From Sycobia sp. Sy_11 (lineage: Eukaryota > Arthropoda > Insecta > Hymenoptera > Epichrysomallidae): DNA of 64,000 nt. The position numbers and the translations under genes were made by a program. Below, piece by piece: positions 56,030 through 64,000 of this stretch; the first letter of the stretch is position 1; each line of letters starts with the position of its first letter. The notes beneath the pieces are model-generated. The model had not been told where the DNA came from. It ran no database searches and saw nothing but the letters and a program-made list of their open reading frames with translations. The stretch is taken from positions 814,501-878,500 of the forward strand of contig JACCIC010000124.1 of assembly GCA_018907035.1 (NCBI GenBank). Direction: 5' to 3'.

Positions 56030-57670
56030 TATTGAAAAAGATAGTAATTTCTGATATCCAAGTGCCAGTGTCAAATACTGTCATTTCCTTGAAATCTAAT
56101 TTTATATTTGAATCTATAACTGTTTTCTTACAAAAAGTTTCTATAAAAGCTGTTTATTATATAAAATCTGTAAATTATACAAAGTACCTCTAACAGTATA
56201 TAATAATGTGTAATATAAGAATAAATCGAAAAATTGTTTTATATAAATAACTATATATTTAAATATTAATAATATAATATATTAATTTAGGAGTTATACT
56301 TACTCCTTATACAAAATTCAGTACTATAAATACACAATCATACTCTTCTTACTTTCCAAAATAATGATTGTTTTATGATATTTTATATTTGAATTAAAAG
56401 TTATATATTCTTTCCACGTTGTTTTTTCAAATCTGTTTTGTTTAATAGGGGTGTGTATCGAAGAAACAACTCAAAATCATTCGTTGCACGTTCTGAACAC
56501 TCAAAACTCTCATTTCCTTCTAAAGTATGAGTTTTTAAAATTGTAGCTAAAAGACTATCATGCAAAACAGCTAAATAGACACGTTTGAAATTTTGGTAAT
56601 TTGTTATGAGGTTTAGTTGTCATTAGAAACGTTTTATTTCATAAAATTTTTTTTTTGTGTGTATATAAATATTAAATCTGCGTAGGCAATAACATTTTTG
56701 CCTACATAAATATTATAACATATTCCTATTATATTTTCATATATTTATTGACTCAAGCTCTTACGTCTCGCACCTCTCTGTAATCTCAAATTTCCGTATT
56801 ATATTCCAATTTATGTACATACGCATTTATATATTTATATATATTTACTGCATCAGGCCTCGTAATTCTCTATTTGATTTATACGGCATTAAATATTTTC
56901 TTCAGCGCGACCTATTCAAAAAATCAGAAATTAAAGTTCTCACTTTTTTATCTACATAATTGACATCCTTCATTATAACCGTAATAAAATCGTAGATTTC
57001 GTTTTACTCCCTCAATTCTATGAATAGAAAGATGAAACAAAGTTCATTCGATTCATTATTGAATTCTACATCTGAGACGACCCAAGTTTAATCTGCACTT
57101 TACGAATAAAATTAATAATATTTGTCGTTATTTGGTGTGACTGCAAAGTAGTGATGTCTATAGCAGACGACAGTTAGATACAAATTTAATTTAATAAATA
57201 TTTTTATCGGTGTTACAGTCTTTATAATATAACATATTAGCTAAAATAATGACAGTCAGACTGTCCTTGTTTATGTTCAACCCCATAGAATATGAAATAA
57301 AACTTATTACTACAATAAATTATATTAAAAATTATAAATAAAAATAAAATAATAAACAAGATAAAATAAAAATAATAAAAGCAATATTCTATGTTAGTAA
57401 AGGACAACCTGACTGCCCCCAACAGCTTAAATTTAGATTCATCTTGATGTCCGACATTTAGATACAAATTTTCTTATTTATTTTAACTAACTTTGAAAAA
57501 TAGGGTTGTAGAATTCAAATTCAAAAATTGAGATAAAATTTGTTTCAACATTATAAAATGTAAAATGAGAACTCAAAATGAAATCTACGATTTACACATT
57601 TTCATTTCCGTCTAAATAGTTCATCGTAGCGCTGGGATGGCGGTATGGAGCCCTCTTAAGACGATTTGAG
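56030..57670 (+). repeat. Dispersed 1.4-1.7-kb repeat, copy 2
   Basis: Pairs with 17.06-18.73 kb. It ends with GGTATGGAGCCCTCTTAAG at 57642-57660. It lacks the long (TA)n of copy 1 and carries an insertion at 57188-57457. Confidence 0.8.
57188..57457 (-). mobile_element. Short retroposon-like insertion with 14-bp target duplication
   Basis: Comparison with copy 1 of the host repeat (about 18.50 kb) shows an uninterrupted site. Here TTAGATACAAATTT occurs at both 57174-57187 and 57458-57471. The 270-bp insert carries the palindrome GACAGTCAGACTGTC and an AT-rich middle, and on the minus strand it ends in AATAAATTAAATT-like A/T-rich sequence. A fragment of the same family lies at 42.72-42.96 kb. 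The long duplication points to LINE-type machinery. Confidence 0.75.
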
Positions 57671-57679
57671 TAGTTTCCA

Positions 57680-58660
57680 CTCCTTCTTTCTACCCTCCAT
57701 AGGCCGATTATTGACCAATATTGTTGAATAAAATAACCATAAAAGTTAAAATGAAAATTGTACACGTATCTTAGGAACACAAAGTAAAATGTAAATAAAA
57801 TTATTATTTATAAAAATAGTCATTTTAGATTAAAACTAACCCACAATAAATCACAATATTATATAGTTGATAAGAAAACATTTTTCATGATTTAAGGTTA
57901 TTTTCAATACTTATGTCCACTAATTAGCCATTACTTTGCCATTCTGTTATATAAAAAATCTGCCCGAATCTTGGTCAAAAAATCGTCTTAGTTACATTAT
58001 AACATTATTACATTATTACACATGTTATTAACATACCATTTGCTTATCTATGTTTATTAATTATTGTATCAATAACAACATGCAACTGGAAAATAAATTT
58101 ATAATAATAAATATAATTAAATTATCAAGAAACCACAATGAATTTAGATTACGATATTAACTACAAATTAATTTTTTAACGTCTATTATTGTTTAATAAT
58201 ATCAATATAGATACTTACAATTTTATAGTGTCATAATTTTGATTTCGCTGAAAAAACCGTTGAAAAAAATTTTCTACATCAACAGGGTCTCAAATCGCTG
58301 GTTCACAGTCTAACGATTTCTACGCACTATATCTCGTGTAGAAATTTCTGAGTATTCATCTTCGGATTGCTATTAGTAATACTAAAGTTTAGTTGGAATC
58401 CAGCTTACATAGTTTATACATTCGCATATAACATGTTATATACTAACTAAGGTAATTTTTTGTTACTTGTGGGAGTGTCCAGTCACCATGCATCAATTTA
58501 AAAAAAAATGTTAAAAAATAATGTAGTTATATTATTTATTTAATTATTTATTTTATAAATAAATAGAATTATATATAATTAATTACCTATAATTGAAATA
58601 GTTATAAATTAAAAAAAAAAATTATTATTTTGAAGCGGCTTCATTAGTAATGTTATCAGA
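57680..58660. other. AT-rich stretch without recognisable gene
   Basis: Only a short inverted match to 46.43-46.48 kb at its left end; no gene. Confidence 0.5.
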
Positions 58661-58666
58661 ATTTAA

Positions 58667-59330
58667 GGGGGCATCTCTAGTCTTTTTGCATAAATTTTCA
58701 AGATTTTTTTCTTGCAGTAAACTTTATTATCACACTACAATTTTTTTATATTAAAAAAATACATATTGAAATCTGCAAAAAAATTTTTTTTTCATTTTTC
58801 AACCAATATGGCCCAGATATGGCTGCCACAACCAAGCTTGCTTTTTTTTGGCTGACATCATATTTTGACACAGGAAGCTCTGAAATGGAAAATTCAAAAA
58901 GCATATTAAAGTATAAGAAAGTGGCTATAGCTCGTACTAAAATCAAGAAGTTTAAGTAAAATAAAAACAAAATGGCGGGATCTTCTAATTTTCGGCTTAT
59001 TTTTTGAGGTTATGTTGTTTAAAAAAGTGCTCAAATGTAATCGAATATTCATAGTTCTAGTACGGGCTATAGCCACTTTCTTATACTTTAATATGCTTTT
59101 TGAATTTTCCATTTCAGAGCTTCCTGTGTCAAAATATGATGTCAGCCAAAAAAAAGCAAGCTTCGATGTGGCAGCAATATCTGGGCCATATTGGATGAAA
59201 AATGAAAAAAAAAATTTTTTTGCAGACTTCAATATGTATTTTTTTAATATAAAAAAATTGTAGTGTGATAATAAAGTTTACTGCAAGAAAAAATCTTGAA
59301 AATTTATGCAAAAAGACTAGAGATGCCCCC
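58667..59330. mobile_element. Long-TIR palindromic MITE with TTAA duplication
   Basis: A 664-bp element begins GGGGGCATCTCTAGTC and ends with the exact inverse. Arms of about 280 bp are nearly identical; the spacer is about 105 bp. TTAA flanks it at 58663-58666 and 59331-59334, the signature of the piggyBac superfamily. Both arms encode mirror-image open frames of about 50-60 residues sharing MLFEFSISELPVSKYDVSQK. No transposase is present. The high arm identity suggests recent insertion or gene conversion. Confidence 0.85.
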
Positions 59331-59334
59331 TTAA

Positions 59335-60025
59335 GCAGTGAAAATTATGTTCACAAAATGTGTATTTATGATTTGAATATTAGTTATTCCTTGAAACGTT
59401 TTAATTCATTTGCGCGCACTGTCTAGGCACAAACAAAGACAGGGAAAAGATTCAAATATTCTATTTAAAATTTGAACAATAAAAATGTTAAATATTATAA
59501 CTAAATTAGAATCTTTTTTTTAGAATACATTCTTAAAAAAATAAGTTAAAATTAGTTAAAATGTCAACAATATATTTTTATACATATATTGTTACTTTCA
59601 AACTTTAAAAAGTTTTTCGTATCATACTAAAAATATGTTGTTATCATTTTAATAATCTTTTATTTTATTTTTAATAACTTGTTCTAAAACAACTAATATA
59701 ATTTAGTTATAATATTTAACATTTTTATTCTTCAAATTTTAAATACAATATTTGAATCTCTCCCCTGTACTTGTTTCTATAGTGAAGTTTATTAATATCA
59801 CAGATTAATTGAATCGAATAAAATTATTGTATTCGAAATAAAATTTTGCTTCCGTCGTTTTGCAATAGATAGCTATAGCGGTAAGCGATAGTCGAAATAA
59901 ATAGATCGTAGATGTCATACAAGCTAATCTATTTGTAAACACAACGTCATCAAAATATTAGTTGATATGTGTTTGCATTATAAAATTATTCTCGATTAAA
60001 CATATCAGCTAATGAGTCACATTCT
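59335..60025. other. AT-rich stretch without recognisable gene
   Basis: Contains an approximate inverted repeat of AACTAATATAATTTAG-type words (about 59480-59745), otherwise nothing. Confidence 0.45.
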
Positions 60026-60049
60026 ATAGTCAGGATGAATGCTCTCGAA

Positions 60050-60960
60050 TACCTATGGTGAGGCCGCTATTAGTGATAGATCGTGCCGAGAGTGGATTCA
60101 ACGCTTCAAGAACGATGATTTTCGCGTTGAAGACTAGCATAGCGGTGGAAGAGGGAAGGTTTTCGAAGATGCAGAATTGGAGGCATTACTTAATCAAGAC
60201 TCGTGTCAAATGCAGCAAAAATTGGCAGGATTATTGGGAGTGACGCAACAAGCTATTTCGAAACGCCTGAGAGTCATGGGAATGATTCAGAAACAAGGAA
60301 AATGGGTGTTGCACAAGTTGAAGCCGAGAGATGTTTAATAGTGTTTGCTTACTTGTGAAAAACTGCTTGCAAGACAAAGACGGAAGGAATTTTTGAATCG
60401 CATTGTACTGGGGACGAAAATGGGTTCATTACGATAATCTCAAGCGCAGAAAATCATGGAGATATCCCGGCCATGCTTCCACCTCGATGGTCAATCCGAA
60501 TATTCACGGTTCCACAGTCATTCTCAGTATTTGGTGGGACGAGCTCGGCGTAGTGTATTATGAGTTGTTAAAACCAACTGAAACAATTACAGACGATCGT
60601 TATCGAACGCAATTACTGCGTTTGAGACAAGTATTGAAAGACAAACATCCGTAATACGACGATACACGTGAAAAAGTGATTTTACAGCATGACAATGCTA
60701 GAGCCCATGTTGCGGAACTGGTTAAGACACACTTGGAATCGTTGAAATGGGAATTTCTATCCCACCTGCTGTATTCTTCAGACGTTGCTCCCTTAGACTA
60801 CAACTTGTTTCAATCAATGGCACACGGTCTGGCTAACCAGACGGTTTTATAAAGAAGTAAAAAATTGGATCGATTCGTGGATCGTTTCAAAAGATAACCA
60901 GTTTTTTGAATACGGGATTCGTACGATGCCCAGAATTCGGAAATCGGTGAAAGTAAATGT
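60050..60960 (+). pseudogene. mariner transposase relic, same subfamily as the intact copy
   Basis: Fragments in shifting frames follow the intact transposase at 52 kb: EDAELEALLNQDSCQMQQ, ISKRLRVMGMIQKQGKWV, a frameshift at the first catalytic Asp, then KWVHYDNLKRRKSW, IWWDELGVVYYELLKP (60.40-60.65 kb), a stop, HDNARAHVAELV, and SDVAPLDYNLF with the third Asp. At least four stops or frameshifts are present. TIRs were not recognised. Confidence 0.85.
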
Positions 60961-60974
60961 ATACACCTAATAAT

Positions 60975-63900
60975 AAATTTTAATTTAAATTTAAAAAATA
61001 ATAGTAATAATAGAATTTTCAATTGATTTAAAAAGGTTAATATAAATATACAGTATTTTCTAAAACGGTTGGTAGAAAAATATATCACTGGATAGAGAAG
61101 TCAAATCTAAGCCGCAAAGTAATTATAACTTTTTACCTCAGATGCATAGATTTTGAGTAATATTCAATTATAGTAGTATATTTTTTGCATACCTTTTTAG
61201 AACACCCTGTATAGTGGGCTTAGATAGATCTAGTAATGTTTAATAATTTGAACTATTTAACTTAAATTTCCAATAAATAGAGAACGAAAAATATATATTA
61301 TTAAAAAGAAGCAGGGTTAAATCTATCTTAAAATGAAATTTTGGCTTTTTACACAGAAAATGTTACAAAAAGAACAAGAGGTAAGATTAATAGTATATTT
61401 ATATGTAAAAAATAAAAGAAGGAGTAAGTTTTTATTCGGTGAATGTTATTCTTGTCTCTTTTTACCCGTCATTTTTTTAAAGGGCCTTGAAGTATTATAT
61501 ACTATAATAACTAAATCAACGGCGACACATATAGCGGCCATTTTCGATATTTTCTAAGACACTAATAGATACTTCATTCAGAATATTTTCTCGTGAAGCC
61601 GAGTCTGAAGATGTTGCTTGACCACCAACAACAATAAATTCAGATATACGTCGTGTCCTTGCAATCATTTCTGCTTATCTAAATTTAATTTATGCTTTGC
61701 AGAGCCACTTTTGTAATTACGCACTCTTTTGTGTCGATCGATCGTTTGACTCATCTTTAACTCTTTTAATCAAATTTATTATTTTACAACAAGATCATTA
61801 TACAATATTACAGTTAAAAGTTAAGAATAAAAAAAACCTATTCCATATGAATCGAACGATTGATCACAGACAAATGATGTTGGACATGGGTAACCCAAAA
61901 ACAGTACCAACATGATGATATATACTTTTAGAGCATACTTAGAAACTTAACAAGTCGGGATTTTTTCTCGATATTATTTTAAAATGGTTGTTTTAATCGA
62001 TATCAAAAATTGAATTAAGTTATTAAAATAATTTAAACTTTAAATTATTTTGAAACAAGTTCAATGTTTAATTCCTTTCAATTAGATCAATAAAGTTATA
62101 TAATACATACATTAAAAACTACCGAATTAATTTTTTTTTTAAACCAGTTTAATATCGTTTTTAATTATTTTTACTCGAGCTACAATTTTTTTAATTCAGT
62201 GATTCAATGATTTTGTCATTTTGTGGAGGTTTCTGATGTGTGGGGGTCCCTGATGTGCGAGGGCTGTAGTGCAGCACCCGAAGAGCCATAGGTAAATTCA
62301 ACGCTGTATTATATTATGTAAATTTCTTATGTCAAAATGATCACTTGTGGCTAGTTCATATACTACTTACTATGTACAGGTACTATAAAATAACAATTTT
62401 GTATGGGTCATTTATTATTCACATATAAGGTCGGCTACTACGGCCTGATAAATACTAAAAAACAGAATAGGCTATTCGTACATTTGAAGTTCCAGAAAAT
62501 TCCGCATTTTATTAAAAATCAGGCGCTATAATCGATTTTAAATTACGCCAGAGGTACGGAGCACTTATAATAACGCTAGTATGGAATCACAGAATTTAGA
62601 ATAATGAAAGTTTTCTGATTTATATCTTATAGTAACTTTAATTTAGCTTCTTTCACATGGAACATATATCGTATAATTTGGCCATAGTTATTGTGACTTT
62701 AAATGATTCTAAAACATATTATTCGATATTAAAGTGTGCCTACTGTGATTGGTTGATGAACATATATCATAATCCATTACATTTAGTTAGGCAAAATAGT
62801 ATTTTTGATACTATGGCATGATAAAAGTTTTAAAGCTTCGAAACACGTGCTTTATGCAAGTGTTTGGAAATGTTCAATATTTATTCCTTCAAGTGAAATG
62901 TACTATTGGGTATTTATCGAATAGGAAATTTTTCGATCGATTGCAAAAGACTAATGCCATAATTACACGTTAGCGTGCGAATTATTTTAAGCATCTAATT
63001 TTTAAAACATAATGAAGTTATCTTTTAAAAGTAGGATTTTGTTTTGCTCATATATATCTCACATTCCAAAGTAAAAAGTTCAAGCCTAAGAGAATCTTGT
63101 TCATCTTTACTTCAATTCTCAAATCCTCATAATTAGTAATTACCATGTAATAATATTTAAAAATTAATCGGTAAATAAGCTAAAGTAGTCAGAAATTGAA
63201 CAAAAACTACATCTCTCCTGCACTACCTATCCATATTGTTTGCGCGACATACATATGAAGCAAACTGCAGGCCAGCAGACTGTTTGGAAATGCATTGTGC
63301 GTGGCTTATGATAACAATGACATCACGAACGTTATAGTGCGTGCTTTCGTTTATTTCCGTTACAAGTAAGTCACGTACTTGGTTTTGGTGGGACCGGAGG
63401 ATTGAAAGAGTGTTACGTGCCTTTAACTATGGTCACGTGAATGACATAACTCTTCGAATGAGTAATTTGAGGGCTGTGCTGCTTAGGACTTCTCGGGAAA
63501 ACTTCTTTCCTAATCTGTGCATTACTGTGCTACTTTAAGGCAAAGATCACCATTGCGGAAAAGGTACTATGGAGTGTAAAGAGTCAGCACGTACATAGCC
63601 GCCTTGCGTGCAAATAGCAGCACATGTGATGCATGTGTCGATTTTTATTGCATCTCAATATCATGGGCTTTATTGCACGGCAGTTGTAGCGGATACAGTA
63701 TAGATGCAGGCAATAATGTGCGATGAAAAAAGAAAAAAAAATTATCAAAGATGAACACTCACATATCTTTACTTTAATAGTTGTTTTAAAAAAATTTTTT
63801 CATGCTTACTTTTCACGTCAAATATCTTTTGTTATTATACATCTATGGATGCAAAATCGAAGAGATTTCCCAACAAAATACGTCGATCTCTTTGCTTCTT

Positions 63901-64000
63901 AATTTCATAATTTATACATCAATTGGCAGTTACCAATTTTTGAAGAGTTTCTCCATACACAGACATTAATTTTTGACGCTACGTAACTTTTTAATTATGA
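60975..64000. other. AT-rich stretch without recognisable gene
   Basis: A 50-codon minus-strand frame at 61668-61516 containing FIVVGGQATSSDS looks mildly protein-like but cannot be assigned. 62440-62590 matches 12.23-12.35 kb in inverse orientation and includes GGTACGGAGCACTTAT. 63.2-63.7 kb is less AT-rich. No gene, RNA or mobile element could be supported otherwise. Confidence 0.45.

Overview
The window looks like nuclear DNA of an insect, probably a hymenopteran such as an ant. It is AT-rich, full of (TA)n, (GA)n and (AC)n tracts, and densely packed with insect-type transposable elements. Every recognised family is eukaryotic. No host gene can be demonstrated: no long multi-exon reading frame is visible, and almost every recognisable protein is transposon-derived. 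This is best read as an intergenic or repeat-rich tract, with two GC-richer islands (about 0.5-1.7 kb and 48.0-48.9 kb) that could be promoter or 5'-UTR regions of genes outside the window.

Layout. 0.5-1.9 kb: GC-richer promoter-like stretch with a long (CT)n. 2.5-9.3 kb: a decayed Polinton/Maverick (minor-capsid-like gene, hypothetical virion-type ORFs, integrase, DNA polymerase B), split by a 2.2-kb insertion carrying a 60-bp tandem array and a LINE-3'-end-like piece. 9.6-11.5 kb: two mariner relics in tandem. 12-20 kb: AT-rich, with an unassigned coding relic, a 1.4-kb repeat and a hAT-type transposase relic. 20.5-25.2 kb: a GC-rich retroelement ORF, a second inverted 60-bp array, two mariner relics and a degraded LTR-retrotransposon pol. 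28-31 kb: dispersed AT-rich repeats. 32.1-37.0 kb: a 4.9-kb foldback element. 37.0-39.9 kb: a BEL/Pao element with LTRs but only gag-protease. 40.2-43.5 kb: TE relic, SINE, LTR-like promoter, a hammerhead ribozyme motif and a dispersed repeat. 44.0-45.3 kb: a 5'-truncated R1-clade-like reverse transcriptase embedded in an (AC)n tract. 47.7 kb: second SINE. 52.2-53.5 kb: a complete mariner with an intact transposase, TIRs and TA duplication. 54.8-55.9 kb: Tc1 relic. 56.1-57.7 kb: second copy of the 1.4-kb repeat, carrying an insertion. 58.7-59.3 kb: a TTAA-flanked palindrome. 60-61 kb: another mariner relic. The last 3 kb hold nothing recognisable.

How the parts relate. The elements are independent parasites, often nested, so paralogous copies expose insertion events: empty sites, target duplications, and one family split between two loci. 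The least ordinary signals are the hammerhead ribozyme with a palindromic ACGU stem III, the 60-bp array that reverses orientation at the same internal point in two loci 19 kb apart, the near-perfect kernel at the centre of the giant foldback, and the reverse transcriptase sitting precisely inside (AC)n. All identifications come from reading the sequence without database searches.
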